From an uncultured Stenotrophomonas sp. (GTDB lineage: Bacteria > Pseudomonadota > Gammaproteobacteria > Xanthomonadales > Xanthomonadaceae): a DNA stretch of 64,000 nucleotides. Below, piece by piece: positions 26,987 to 35,251 of the stretch. Position numbers and translations under genes: made by a program. The number at the start of each line of letters is the position of its first letter. Position 1 is the first letter of the stretch. The notes below the pieces were generated by a model. That model worked only from the letters and a program-made list of their open reading frames with translations, made no database searches and had not been told where the DNA came from. Location: NCBI RefSeq assembly GCF_945952405.1, contig NZ_CAMFIA010000012.1:1-64000 (forward strand), in the 5' to 3' direction.

Positions 26987-27532
26987 ATGAAAGGATTTCT
27001 GCTTGGGGCCATGCTGCTGATCGGCGTCATGCCGCTGGCGTCTGCCCAGGTCTACAAGTGCAAGGGGGCCTCGGGAGAGACGGTCTACAGCCAGAATCCC
27101 TGCGCGGCCGGTGCCGAGCCGATGAAGCTGCGCTCCAGTCGCGGTTCCGCCGAGTCGGCCGGCGAAGCGGCCAACCGCGCGGCGGTGTACCGCAACACCG
27201 GGCTGGCCGACGCCGGTATCGAAGAACGCAACTGCGTGCAGGGCGAGCGCTCGCGGATCTATGGCCCGCTGGAATCGCGCAGCCAGCAGGTGGGGCGCCA
27301 GGTGGCCGACCTGAACCGCCAGTTGGCCGCGCCGACCGGCACTCTGGCGGCGGCCACCCGCGATTCGGGCATCCGTGCGCAGATCGCCAGCCTGCAGCAG
27401 TCGCTGAGCGCGGAGCGGGTCGCGGCGGATACGCAGATGTCGAATGCGCGCGAGCAGTGCGCCGCGACGCGGCGGGAGCGCGAACGTGCGGTGCACGACA
27501 CCTTCAGCAACGCACCGGCAACTTCGCGCTGA
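26987..27532 (+). CDS. Exported DUF4124-type protein
   Basis: A 181-residue protein with signal peptide (about 1-20, ending ASA) followed by QVYKCKGASGETVYSQNPC, the N-terminal DUF4124 signature with two cysteines. The rest is a long helical, coiled-coil-like region (SRSQQVGRQVADLNRQLAAPTGTLAA ... SLQQSLSAERVAADTQMSNAREQC). The ATG at 26987 sits behind GGGAGCGG. Role unknown; such proteins are periplasmic. Confidence 0.8.
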   Translation: MKGFLLGAMLLIGVMPLASAQVYKCKGASGETVYSQNPCAAGAEPMKLRSSRGSAESAGEAANRAAVYRNTGLADAGIEERNCVQGERSRIYGPLESRSQQVGRQVADLNRQLAAPTGTLAAATRDSGIRAQIASLQQSLSAERVAADTQMSNAREQCAATRRERERAVHDTFSNAPATSR

Positions 27533-27557
27533 GCAGCTACCCACTGAAGCGCGTCGT

Positions 27558-28199
27558 TCAGGCGCGATCGCGTGCCGCGGCCTGCGCACGGAAGTTGCGC
27601 CCCACCGGTTCGCCCACGCCCAGGTAGTGGCGGAACAGGTAGATCAGCGGCTTCCAGCGCGAGGCGTCGATGTGCTGGGTGCCGGCCACGGTGATGGCCT
27701 CGTGCGCATGTACGCAGCGGACGCGGCCTTCAACGATGACGAAGCCCTGGCCGTCATCATCGCTGGGCGGATGCATCGCCATCACCGTGACTTCCACCTG
27801 CAGCGGGCATTCGGCAATCGATGCGGGTGCCACCTGTGCCGACGGCTCGGCACTGAAGCCGCCCAGCGCGAACTTGTCGTGTACATGCATGTAGCCCATT
27901 TCCTGCTTGGCCTCGGGCACCGGGTCGCGCCCGGTTGCGCGTGCGATGGCCTCCACCTGCGTGGCCTGCGCGGAGCAGGGGAAGTTGAGCACGCACTCGT
28001 TGCGCAGCTGCAGGTTGCGATAGCCCTGGCCCTGGGTTCCCAGGCCCAGCACCACCCGGTTGCCCAGCGCCCAGAATGACGACAGCGGGCTGATGTTGCT
28101 GCTGCCGTCCGGGTTGAGCGTGGTCATCAACAGCACCGGCGTGCCGGGATACAGGACCGACGGGGTGATGCGCCGGCGTTGGAACGATGGAATCTTCAC
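27558..28199 (-). CDS. Flavin reductase family protein
   Basis: A 213-residue protein with the flavin-reductase-like FMN-binding split barrel: TPVLLMTTLNPDGSSNISPLSSFWALG binds the flavin, and ECVLNFPCS follows. A GTG start at 28199 was chosen because AGGG lies upstream and the protein then begins at the usual place; longer frames run into the divergent regulator gene. It is divergent from an ArsR-like regulator, which may control it. Confidence 0.85.
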   Translation of the reverse strand: MKIPSFQRRRITPSVLYPGTPVLLMTTLNPDGSSNISPLSSFWALGNRVVLGLGTQGQGYRNLQLRNECVLNFPCSAQATQVEAIARATGRDPVPEAKQEMGYMHVHDKFALGGFSAEPSAQVAPASIAECPLQVEVTVMAMHPPSDDDGQGFVIVEGRVRCVHAHEAITVAGTQHIDASRWKPLIYLFRHYLGVGEPVGRNFRAQAAARDRA

Positions 28200-28304
28200 T
28201 ACGGTGCCCTGCAACGTGGGGCGCCCACTCTGGAGTGGCGCGGGGCGTTGATGCTTCGGCCTGCATCGAACTGTCCGCCGGCCAGGGCGTGCCACAATGC
28301 CGGC

Positions 28305-29009
28305 ATGGTCCACAGCGCCGGTTCCCTTGTCAGCGTCGGCGCCCTGGTCGGAGACCAGGCGCGTGCCGCGATGCTGCTGCAGTTGATGGACGGCCGTGCG
28401 TACACCGCGACAGAACTGGCGCGGGTGGCCGGGGTGACGCCGCAGACGGCGAGCACGCATCTGCGGCGCCTGATCGAAGGCGATCTGCTGGTTGCCGTTG
28501 CGCAGGGGCGGCATCGCTATCATCGGCTGGCGTCGGCGGAGGTTGCCGAGATGCTGGAAGGCATCCTGCGCGTGTCCAGCCGCATACCCTCCTGCAGCGC
28601 CGAAGCATCGCGCGCGATGCCGGCGTTGCGCGAGGCGCGCTCGTGTTACCGGCACCTGGCGGGTGTGCATGCGGTGGCCATTGCCGATCGCCTGCTGCAG
28701 GCCGGGCACCTGCTGCCGCATGCGGAGCATTGGCAGGTGAGCGTAGAGGGCGCCGCATTCCTGCAGGCGCTGGGCCAGCCGTTGGCCGAGCTGCTGCGGC
28801 AGCCGCTGACCGCCAGGCCGGCGCGCTACTGCCGCGGCTGCCTGGACTGCACCGAGCGGCGACCCCACCTGGCCGGGCTGGTCGGTGAGGCAATGCTGGA
28901 CAGCTTCGTGAAAAACGACTGGCTGCGGCGCGTCGAAGGCCGCCGCGAACTGCGGCTGACACCGCCGGGCCGCGAGGCTTTGTGGACGCGGTTCGGGCTG
29001 GCCACCTGA
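28305..29009 (+). CDS. ArsR-family transcriptional regulator, long form
   Basis: A 234-residue regulator. A winged helix-turn-helix is at about residues 20-85 (MLLQLMDGRAYTATELARVAGVTPQTASTHLRRLIEGDLL, then GRHRYHRLASAEVAEML). The C-terminal extension has a CRGCLDC stretch that could bind metal, and a second helical domain ending FVKNDWLRRVEGRRELRLTPPGREAL. It is divergent from the flavin reductase gene and is its likely regulator. The ligand is unknown. Confidence 0.85.
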   Translation: MVHSAGSLVSVGALVGDQARAAMLLQLMDGRAYTATELARVAGVTPQTASTHLRRLIEGDLLVAVAQGRHRYHRLASAEVAEMLEGILRVSSRIPSCSAEASRAMPALREARSCYRHLAGVHAVAIADRLLQAGHLLPHAEHWQVSVEGAAFLQALGQPLAELLRQPLTARPARYCRGCLDCTERRPHLAGLVGEAMLDSFVKNDWLRRVEGRRELRLTPPGREALWTRFGLAT

Positions 29010-29134
29010 GCGACCCTGCCCAGTCTCATTCGCCCGCGACATGGGGAGGCGTTATGGTCGGGTTCCACGTCTCAGGGAGCTGCAATGGCGAGCAAGGACA
29101 TGATCGACCGCAGCGCGCAGCCGGAATGCCGGCG

Positions 29135-29404
29135 ATGAACAAGTCCGTTGCGGAAGTACGCTGGTTGACGTTCCGGCTGATGAACGGCCAGTCGATCGGC
29201 CCGGATCGATTGAAGGATGGATGGGTGGTTGCCTCGGAGACCCGCCATTGCGGCGTGCGCCGCGAGTCGATCGAAGGCGCGGGCATGGTCTACGCGCTGT
29301 ATGCACCGGCCAACCTGGCCTCTCCGCGGCGTGCGGAACTGCGCATGCGCGAATTCCTGATGAGTTCCGGCTACACCTTCACCATGGGCACGCTGGGCGG
29401 CTGA
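29135..29404 (+). CDS. Hypothetical 89-residue protein
   Basis: A small soluble protein (WLTFRLMNGQSIGPDRLKDGWVVASETRHCG ... ELRMREFLMSSGYTFTMGTLGG) with no motif I recognise. In-frame ATGs at 29126 and 29135 are both possible; neither has a strong ribosome binding site. Convergent with the thioesterase gene. Confidence 0.5.
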   Translation: MNKSVAEVRWLTFRLMNGQSIGPDRLKDGWVVASETRHCGVRRESIEGAGMVYALYAPANLASPRRAELRMREFLMSSGYTFTMGTLGG

Positions 29405-29419
29405 TGCCGCCCGTCGGGG

Positions 29420-30184
29420 TCAGGGACGTACCGTCAACGCCTGGCCGAGCGTCCCGATCGGGCCGCGTGCATCGTGCAGCACGGTGCTGGTCAGGCCCAG
29501 GCCCTGGCGGCCGAACGACACCGAGGTGTCGAACCCCAGCCACTCACCTTCGGGCATGCCGAACAGGTGTGCGGTCAGATCCAGGTTGGGGAAGGCGACA
29601 TCCTTCGGATCGGCGCGCACCGCCATGCCATTGGACAGGTCGAACAGCGTGGCGGCGCGTGCCAGCGGGCTGACCGCCTCGCCCTCCAGCAGTGCTTCCT
29701 TCGCGCGCGCCCAGTAGGTGGCGCGTCCCGGGCCCTGGTCGTGGCGGCGGATCTCCACGCTCTGGATGAAGCCTCCGGGCCAGACCGTACCCGGGTCCCA
29801 CGCCGGCATCGATTCCGCTGCGGCAATGCGCGGCAGCGGCGTGCCGGCGATGGCAGCGGTGTCGTTCGGGCGCATCAGCCAGGCGCGCACGCGCAGCGCC
29901 GGGCGATCCTCATGGCGCAGCGTGGCTTCGACCAGTTCGATGGTGCGGCCGGTGCGCAGGACCTGCACCTCGGCGTCCATCGCTTCGATCGGAATGGTGC
30001 CGAGGATGTCGTAGGACAGGCGCGCGATCAGGAAGCCGTGGCCACGCGCAGCCGCGTCGCGTTCAAGGTGGTGGGCGAGCAGCCCGATCGCCGGGGCGAT
30101 GTGCTGTTCGTGGATGTTCCAGGCGCCACCGGTGTGCGCGGTCGGTTGGTAACGGGTGTCGCTCAGTCGTTCGAAGAAGGCCAT
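29420..30184 (-). CDS. Acyl-CoA thioesterase-like protein (double hot-dog)
   Basis: A 254-residue protein of two hot-dog halves: ARLSYDILGTIPIEAMDAEVQVLRTGRT in the first and FPNLDLTAHLFGMPEGEWLGFDTSVSFGRQGLGLTSTVLHDARGPIGTLGQ in the second, which resembles TesB-like acyl-CoA thioesterases. The FDTSVSFG-QGLG-TSTVLHD-GP-G stretch is the family C-terminal signature. The start MAFFERL at 30184 was used. The acyl substrate is unknown. Confidence 0.83.
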   Translation of the reverse strand: MAFFERLSDTRYQPTAHTGGAWNIHEQHIAPAIGLLAHHLERDAAARGHGFLIARLSYDILGTIPIEAMDAEVQVLRTGRTIELVEATLRHEDRPALRVRAWLMRPNDTAAIAGTPLPRIAAAESMPAWDPGTVWPGGFIQSVEIRRHDQGPGRATYWARAKEALLEGEAVSPLARAATLFDLSNGMAVRADPKDVAFPNLDLTAHLFGMPEGEWLGFDTSVSFGRQGLGLTSTVLHDARGPIGTLGQALTVRP

Positions 30185-30309
30185 CGGCTGCGTTGTATAG
30201 GCGGGGGACGGCGGGGCATCTGCCGGCCTCTGCATCCTAAACCTTCGGCCCGGCTGTGGGCTGTGGGTTGAGGCTGAGCCGGCCCCCGCAGGAGCCGGCC
30301 GGAAGCCGG

Positions 30310-30510
30310 TCAGGGTGACGGGCAGTCCATCTCGCGGCACATCTGGTACTCGGCCCAGCACTGCTCCGGCGTCTTCACCAGCGGTCCGTGCGAAACGCGC
30401 AGGCACTGCTCGTAACGCAGTGTGCAGAACTCGCAGGGGCCTGCGGCGAAGGCCAGGCCGCTCACGGCCACGCCAAGGAGCATCACGGTCTTCAAGGTCG
30501 TCTTGATCAT
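30310..30510 (-). CDS. Small exported cysteine-rich protein
   Basis: A 66-residue precursor with signal peptide (MIKTTLKTVMLLGVAVSGLAFA) and a 44-residue mature part with six cysteines (GPCEFC-x5-EQC, then EQCW, QMC and MDCP). Three disulfides are possible. The start at 30510 precedes the signal peptide directly. Not recognised as a named family. Confidence 0.6.
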   Translation of the reverse strand: MIKTTLKTVMLLGVAVSGLAFAAGPCEFCTLRYEQCLRVSHGPLVKTPEQCWAEYQMCREMDCPSP

Positions 30511-30600
30511 CACGTCAGTCCTTTGTCTGCCCGTCAATGGGCCGGGCCACCATAGCAGCCCGGTCGCGGTGGCCCTGATGCACTGCGGCAGGCGGGGCCC

Positions 30601-31677
30601 TCAGTGCTGGACCGCCTTCAGGGCGGCGACCACCTCTGCCTCCGAAAACCCGCAATGTCCTTCGCCCACCGCCGGCAGCACCTTCGGCAACGGCCGCGCA
30701 CCGGCGTGTGCGGCCAGCTGCGGATACACCGCCTGCATATGCGGCACGATGGTCGGGTCATGCAGGTTGAACTGGATCAGCAGCGGGCGCTTCAATGCGC
30801 CGCTCAAGGCCAGCGTGCTGCGCACACGGGCCTGCGCGGCCGGTACCGGTGCGATCCGTTGCACGCCGGCATTGAATGCAGCGTCATCGCCGAACCCTCG
30901 GTAGGCCACGCCGATGTTGCCGACCGGCATGCCGCCGCTGCGCGTGGCCAGCTCATGCAGGACCAGGGCGTGCAGGCTGATCGTGCCGGCCAGTTCGTCG
31001 GTGGAGACCTGCAGCCGCCGGGCCAGCAGCGCGGCATGTGATGGGTCGCGCTGCAACGCGTCGACGATGCCCTGGTACAGCTCGCCCTGTGGCAGCGCGG
31101 CCGCTTCGTGCGAGGCCAGGCCGGCAGCTGGCAGGCCCTTGGCAGCGGGGAACAGGTAATCGAAGGCAACCAGCGTGGTCAGCAGTTCGCCTGCGATCTG
31201 CTCGCCACTGAGATTGGCGCCGCACAGCGAGACGCCGCCTGCGTAGTGCTGCGGGTAGCGTTCGAGGCTGGCAATGGTCACTGCGCCGCCCATCGAGAAT
31301 CCGAGCATCCAGGTGTGGCGCACGTGCTTGAGTTCGGCCACGGCGTGCTGGCGCAGGCGCTCCATGTCGGTGATTGCATCGGCGACGGCCCAGCCCTGGC
31401 TGGCGTAGGCGCTCTGCGCGACGGCGTAGCCTGCGGCCAGCAGTGGGGCGGTGCTGTCATTGGCGGCCATCGGCGTGGGGCGGGGGACGCCCACCGGCTC
31501 GTAGCCGTGCGCCAGCATCACCAGCTCGCCGTTCCAGCGGGCCGGCACATCCAGGCGCCACGCTGCGCCCTGCAGTTCACCACTGATCGTGCGCGGCGCC
31601 GCCGGAGGCGCAGCCAACGGCGATGTGGAAGGCAGCAGCAGGGCCAGGCCCAGCGCAGAGCGCAGCAGCAGGCGCAT
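30601..31677 (-). CDS. Exported alpha/beta hydrolase
   Basis: A 358-residue protein with a signal peptide (about 1-22, ending PLA) and an alpha/beta-hydrolase fold. The nucleophile elbow is GFSMGG (serine nucleophile), an oxyanion stretch LAHGYEP lies before it, and a late histidine is in GEGHCGF; an aspartate in FNLHDPTIVPHMQ is placed to be the acid. So the catalytic triad seems complete. Substrate unknown. Divergent from the P-loop kinase gene. Confidence 0.82.
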   Translation of the reverse strand: MRLLLRSALGLALLLPSTSPLAAPPAAPRTISGELQGAAWRLDVPARWNGELVMLAHGYEPVGVPRPTPMAANDSTAPLLAAGYAVAQSAYASQGWAVADAITDMERLRQHAVAELKHVRHTWMLGFSMGGAVTIASLERYPQHYAGGVSLCGANLSGEQIAGELLTTLVAFDYLFPAAKGLPAAGLASHEAAALPQGELYQGIVDALQRDPSHAALLARRLQVSTDELAGTISLHALVLHELATRSGGMPVGNIGVAYRGFGDDAAFNAGVQRIAPVPAAQARVRSTLALSGALKRPLLIQFNLHDPTIVPHMQAVYPQLAAHAGARPLPKVLPAVGEGHCGFSEAEVVAALKAVQH

Positions 31678-31938
31678 GGGAGTCGCTCCGTTCGGAAATC
31701 GCACCGAGCATAGGTGCAGGCCGCCGATTGCGCGCGCTGCACTGCCGCAGGGCATTGTGGGCCAGCCTTGCAGCGGTCTACGCTGGGCGCATGGTCCCAT
31801 CGTTCGTCGCGCTGATTATCCGCATTCCCCACGGGAAGGCGGGGTAGCGCGCGGTCGTCCTGGCCATGCAACCCGCCCGGGAAGGCGGGTTGCACGCAGC
31901 GCTCTCCCGGGAACTGGAATCCACCGAGGAGATCGCAG

Positions 31939-32451
31939 ATGCAACCCCTTTCATCAACGGCCGGCGCCCCGGTCCTGCACCTGCTGTGCGGCAAGATCGG
32001 CGCAGGAAAATCCACGCTGTCGCGGCAGTTGGCAGCGCAGCCGCGCAGCGTGCTGATCAGTGAAGACACCTGGCTGGCCACGCTGTATCCCGGCGAGATC
32101 CATTCCATTGCCGATTACCAGCGGCGGGCGGCGACCTTGCGCGGCCTGCTGGCCGATCATGTGCGCGCCCTGCTGCAGGCCGGCCTCTCGGTGGTGCTCG
32201 ACGTGCCGTTCAACACGCCGGCCACCCGTGCGTGGGGGCGTGCGGTGTTCGAGTCGGCCGCGGTCGCGCATCAACTGCACTTCCTCGATGTTGCCGACGC
32301 CACCTGCAAGGCGCGCCTGCGCGCGCGCAATGCGCGCGGCGAGCACCCGTTCCAGGCCAGTGACGAAGCGTTCGAGTTGATCACCCGCCACTTCGTGGCA
32401 CCCACGGCGGAGGAGGGGTTCGTGGTGATCCACCATATGCAGGAGGAATGA
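31939..32451 (+). CDS. P-loop kinase-like ATP-binding protein (AAA_33 type)
   Basis: A 170-residue protein with Walker A GKIGAGKS (residues about 18-25) and the later stretch VVLDVPFNTPATRAWGRAVFE, as in small zeta-toxin-like or polynucleotide-kinase-like proteins of the AAA_33 group. No partner antitoxin is encoded next to it. Its end overlaps an upstream extension of the AraC gene, but the likely AraC start lies 90 bases downstream. Confidence 0.78.
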   Translation: MQPLSSTAGAPVLHLLCGKIGAGKSTLSRQLAAQPRSVLISEDTWLATLYPGEIHSIADYQRRAATLRGLLADHVRALLQAGLSVVLDVPFNTPATRAWGRAVFESAAVAHQLHFLDVADATCKARLRARNARGEHPFQASDEAFELITRHFVAPTAEEGFVVIHHMQEE

Positions 32452-32540
32452 AGGCTGCGCGGCGGGCGTCGTCCACTGGGGTGGCTATTCCGATACGATT
32501 TGTCGCATTGAGCCATTCCGGCTTGATCTGGAGTCCCGTC

Positions 32541-33374
32541 GTGGTTGACCGTCTCGCCCTCCTGCTCGATCGCTTCGCGGTGACCGCCTCGGTGTTCCAT
32601 GCCGGTGCGTTGTGCGGCATCAACACCCTGGAGGGCGAGGAGGAGGCCGGCCAGCTGCACCTGGTCCGGCGCGGCCCGGTGCAGGTCAGCCATGCCCGGC
32701 AGACCGTGCAGGTCGAGGTGCCCAGCCTGCTGCTGTACCCGCGGCCCATGCCGCACCGGTTCAGTACCGACCCCCGGCACGGCGCGGACATGGCGTGCGC
32801 CAACCTGCATTTCGAAGGGGGCCGGCTCAATCCGATCAGTGCCGCGCTGCCCGACTTCATCTGCCTGCCGCTGGCCGATCTGTATGGCGGCCATGCGGCG
32901 CTGGAGCTGCTGTTCGAAGAAGCCTTCGAACAGCGCTGTGGGCGCGCGGCAATGGTCAACCGCCTGTTCGAGGTGGTGATGATCCAGGTGCTGCGGCAGC
33001 TGATGGAGGGAGGTGAAATGCGTGGAGGCCTGTTTGCCGGGCTCGGCCATCCGCGGCTGCGGCTGGCGCTGGTGGCGATGCATGAAGCGCCGGCACAGGC
33101 ATGGACACTGGAAGACCTGGCCGAGGTCGCTGGCATGTCGCGCAGCGTGTTCGCTGCCAGCTTCCGCGAAGCGATGGGAACCACGCCGGGCCAGTACCTG
33201 CAGGGCTGGCGGGTCGGCCTGGCGCAGCAGGCGCTACGCCAGGGGCGGCCACTGAAGTGGATTGCCGACGAGGTGGGCTATGGCAGCGAGGCTGCACTGT
33301 CGCGCGCGTTCAAGGCGCACACCGGGCAGTCACCGCGGCAATGGCGCGGGCAGGCGCGTGCCACCACGGCGTAA
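32541..33374 (+). CDS. AraC-family transcriptional regulator with cupin N-domain
   Basis: A 277-residue regulator. The N-terminal half is a Cupin_6-type domain (VFHAGALCGINTLEGEEEAGQLHLVRRGPVQV). The C-terminal AraC domain has two helix-turn-helix units (WTLEDLAEVAGMSRSVFAASFREAMGTTPGQYLQGWRV and IADEVGYGSEAALSRAFKAHTGQSPRQWR). A GTG at 32541 with GGAG at nine bases is the likely start. Its target is unknown. Confidence 0.88.
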   Translation: MVDRLALLLDRFAVTASVFHAGALCGINTLEGEEEAGQLHLVRRGPVQVSHARQTVQVEVPSLLLYPRPMPHRFSTDPRHGADMACANLHFEGGRLNPISAALPDFICLPLADLYGGHAALELLFEEAFEQRCGRAAMVNRLFEVVMIQVLRQLMEGGEMRGGLFAGLGHPRLRLALVAMHEAPAQAWTLEDLAEVAGMSRSVFAASFREAMGTTPGQYLQGWRVGLAQQALRQGRPLKWIADEVGYGSEAALSRAFKAHTGQSPRQWRGQARATTA

Positions 33375-33377
33375 GTT

Positions 33378-33770
33378 TCAGCCGAGCGCCAACCGGGCCA
33401 GCTTCATGCCGGCGAACAGGCCGGCCAGGCCCAGCGCCACCGAGCCACCGGCATACAGCGCGGCCAGCCCATGCTGGCCGCGCTGCAGCAGCAGGCCGAT
33501 CTCCAGCGCATAGGTGGAGAACGTGGTGTAGCCCCCCAGGATGCCGGTGGCGAGCAGCAGGCGCAGCTGCGGCGACGCGCCATTGCGCAGGGCGAAGGCC
33601 TCGACCACCACGCCCATCAGCAGCGCGCCGCTGATGTTGATCAGGAAGGTCGACCACGGCCAGGGACTGCCGACCGCCACGCGGGCGCCAATCAGGTTGC
33701 AGGCGTGGCGAAGGCAGGCGCCGAGGCCGCCACCGATGAAGACCAGGAAGTAGTTGTTCAATGCTTGCAT
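33378..33770 (-). CDS. crcB: Fluoride channel FluC/CrcB
   Basis: A 130-residue membrane protein with four helices. It carries family stretches GGGLGACLRH near the N-terminus, an asparagine in TFLINISGALLMG, and GGYTTFSTYALE, which holds the channel phenylalanine and threonines. CrcB/FluC dimers export fluoride. The minus-strand leader contains a fluoride riboswitch about 87 bases upstream of the start, so expression should rise with fluoride. The start at 33770 gives the normal length; longer frames run into the leader. Confidence 0.95.
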   Translation of the reverse strand: MQALNNYFLVFIGGGLGACLRHACNLIGARVAVGSPWPWSTFLINISGALLMGVVVEAFALRNGASPQLRLLLATGILGGYTTFSTYALEIGLLLQRGQHGLAALYAGGSVALGLAGLFAGMKLARLALG

Positions 33771-33856
33771 CGCGTGCCTCGAGTGCGGGTTCGCAGGTTC
33801 GATGGCGAACGCCGAGGGCAGGCACGGCCTGCCGCCGACGAACACCGGTTCGTCTT

Positions 33857-33907
33857 GGCAGGAGCCATCAGCCCTTGCAGGCGGTTATCGGGGGAGCCCC
33901 ATCCCCA
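33857..33907 (-). promoter_or_regulatory. Fluoride riboswitch (crcB motif)
   Basis: On the minus strand the leader reads GGGGATGGGGCTCCCCC, then GATAACCGCC, TGCAAGGGCTGATGGCTCC and TGCC. This follows the crcB aptamer order: GGNGATG at the 5' stem, a hairpin closing with CCCC, the pseudoknot partner, then GGGCTGATG(G)C and CTCCTGCC pairing back. It is located directly upstream of a fluoride channel gene. The downstream expression platform (CGGCGGCAGG hairpin region) could terminate or mask translation. Confidence 0.88.
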
Positions 33908-33937
33908 TCGCGGTCCATGCTACCAGCGCCGGTGCGT

Positions 33938-34372
33938 TCACGTCATCGAGGTGGTCAGCACGCGGGCGACCTTGCTGCGGCTGAAGCCATCCATCAGCAA
34001 CTCGAAGGCCAGCAGGTCCAGCGCGGCATGGCGGCGATGGTCGATCTCCAGCCCGAGTTCGGCGACCAGGTGGCTGACCAGTTCGTAGGCGTCCTGCCAG
34101 ACATCCAGATGGGCCTGGCTGGGCATGTAGGCATTGCCCGGCTCGCCGACACCGAGCCCGGTCACCCCATACAGCAGCTCGCGTGCATCCAGCTTGGCCG
34201 CATCGGCGATGCGGAACAGCTGTTCGGCCTTCACGTGGGAGACGCTCACGTGGTCATTGAGCCAGTTGCTGATGGTGGCCGTGGTGGATTTGGCAGCGCG
34301 CGCCAGGTCGGCCGGGCGAGGGTGCCCGGCTTTCTTCATGGCAGCGGCGAGTCGTTGTCCGAGAGTATTCAT
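33938..34372 (-). CDS. XRE-family CI-like regulator
   Basis: A 144-residue protein with an N-terminal helix-turn-helix (LAAAMKKAGHPRPADLARAAKSTTATISNWLNDHVSVSHVKAEQLFRIADAAKL), as in phage CI or XRE repressors, and a C-terminal helical domain without the S24 peptidase residues. It is divergent from a Cro-like gene 78 bases away. The pair is isolated from the prophage at 39343 onward. Confidence 0.82.
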   Translation of the reverse strand: MNTLGQRLAAAMKKAGHPRPADLARAAKSTTATISNWLNDHVSVSHVKAEQLFRIADAAKLDARELLYGVTGLGVGEPGNAYMPSQAHLDVWQDAYELVSHLVAELGLEIDHRRHAALDLLAFELLMDGFSRSKVARVLTTSMT

Positions 34373-34450
34373 CTATGCAAGCCAGCTTAACGCGTGGATT
34401 GCGAAGAATCCTTGCCGCAAGAATAAGACTGGTTAACAGAAGGACAGGCC

Positions 34451-34660
34451 ATGATCGAATTCTGGAGCAAGTGGGCAGTGCGTACCCGCATGGGATTCCG
34501 CACCGACGCCGAGCTGGCGCGCTTCTTTGGCATAAGCCGATCCGCGGTGTCGCAATGGCCCAAAAACCGGCCTATCCCCGCGCTGCGTCAGTACATCCTG
34601 CATCAACGCTTCCCGGGCCTGTTCCCCTCGACAGAAGCAGCGGAAAGCGAATCTGACTAA
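34451..34660 (+). CDS. Cro/YdaS-like small DNA-binding protein
   Basis: A 69-residue protein with a helix-turn-helix-like core (TDAELARFFGISRSAVSQWPKNRPIP) and the C-terminal LRQYILHQRFPGLFP typical of Cro/YdaS-like proteins. AAGGAC precedes the ATG. Between it and the CI-like gene lie two TTAAC-containing half sites (GCTTAAC and GGTTAAC), possible operators for the pair. Confidence 0.75.
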   Translation: MIEFWSKWAVRTRMGFRTDAELARFFGISRSAVSQWPKNRPIPALRQYILHQRFPGLFPSTEAAESESD

Positions 34661-34702
34661 ATTTCGTCGATTTTTGTCGCATCTGACACATCAAGTCACT
34701 TT

Positions 34703-34720
34703 TGCTAAGTATGCTTAGCA
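34703..34720. promoter_or_regulatory. Perfect palindrome TGCTAAG-TATG-CTTAGCA
   Basis: Two 7-base arms with a 4-base spacer just after the Cro-like gene. It looks like an operator and lies 16 bases before a possible 40-codon reading frame. Confidence 0.55.
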
Positions 34721-34735
34721 CGATAGGTGAATGCC

Positions 34736-34858
34736 ATGAATTCGGCGATTCTGATCAGGGCCGCCTACCGGCGAAATTGTGTGAGACCTCGGTCACATGT
34801 CGGGATCAGCCCGCCCGGGCCGCTCAGCGCCCCCGCAGGTGGTTTCGTGAACGATTAA
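34736..34858 (+). CDS. Possible 40-residue peptide
   Basis: ATG with AGGTGA six bases upstream opens 40 codons (MNSAILIRAAYRRNC then a Pro/Gly-rich end, GGFVND). No motif is recognised, and 40 codons can occur by chance at this base composition. Listed only because of its ribosome binding site and the palindrome in front. Confidence 0.25.
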   Translation: MNSAILIRAAYRRNCVRPRSHVGISPPGPLSAPAGGFVND

Positions 34859-34937
34859 TAATTTTGATCACGAAAGTCGACGCATGTAATTGACCTGTCG
34901 TGAAATCTATGACTAATTGGGGTCAACCGGTCGTGAA
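34843..34937. repeat. Inverted and direct TCGTGAA repeats
   Basis: TTTCGTGA (34843-34850) and TCACGAAA (34868-34875) form a perfect inverted repeat around 17 AT-rich bases. TCGTGAA recurs at 34898-34904 and again at 34931-34937, 33 bases apart. This cluster sits in the gene-poor stretch before 35014 and is probably regulatory. Confidence 0.55.
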
Positions 34938-35013
34938 GCCCGGGAGTCTTTCAGTAGCACGCAAGTGAGTCGGTAGACCGTCAACGATGCAGAACAAGTC
35001 CAACGGAGGTCGT

Positions 35014-35250
35014 ATGGAATACGGCATGCATGGCTTGGCTGAACGGGTACGCCGCGAACTGGAAGCCAGCTATCACAAACACGGATGCGGTCCGGCGTTC
35101 TGGGATACCTACCAGCAGGTGCTGGACCGCCTGGTCCCGCAGGGGACCGAGCGTACCGAAGTCACCAACGAAATGGCGCTGATCATCGAACAGCTGGGCA
35201 TTGTCCGGCGTGCGCAGCTGGTTCCGCCGCACGCCGGTGGGCCGCGCTGA
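35014..35250 (+). CDS. Hypothetical 78-residue protein
   Basis: A helical soluble protein (MEYGMHGLAERVRRELEASYHKHGCGPAFWDTYQQVLDRLV ... EMALIIEQLGIVRRAQ) with GGAGG four bases before the ATG at 35014, a strong start signal. Not recognised. It follows a 353-base gene-poor stretch holding several inverted repeats and converges with the CcoG-like gene. Confidence 0.65.
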   Translation: MEYGMHGLAERVRRELEASYHKHGCGPAFWDTYQQVLDRLVPQGTERTEVTNEMALIIEQLGIVRRAQLVPPHAGGPR

Positions 35251-35251
35251 C

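Noticed and set aside
31939..32451. Zeta-type toxin of a toxin-antitoxin pair
   Set aside because: The P-loop protein is only broadly similar, and no antitoxin gene is adjacent.
34736..34858. Confident small protein gene after the Cro-like gene
   Set aside because: Only 40 codons with one good ribosome binding site; kept as a low-confidence feature rather than a finding.
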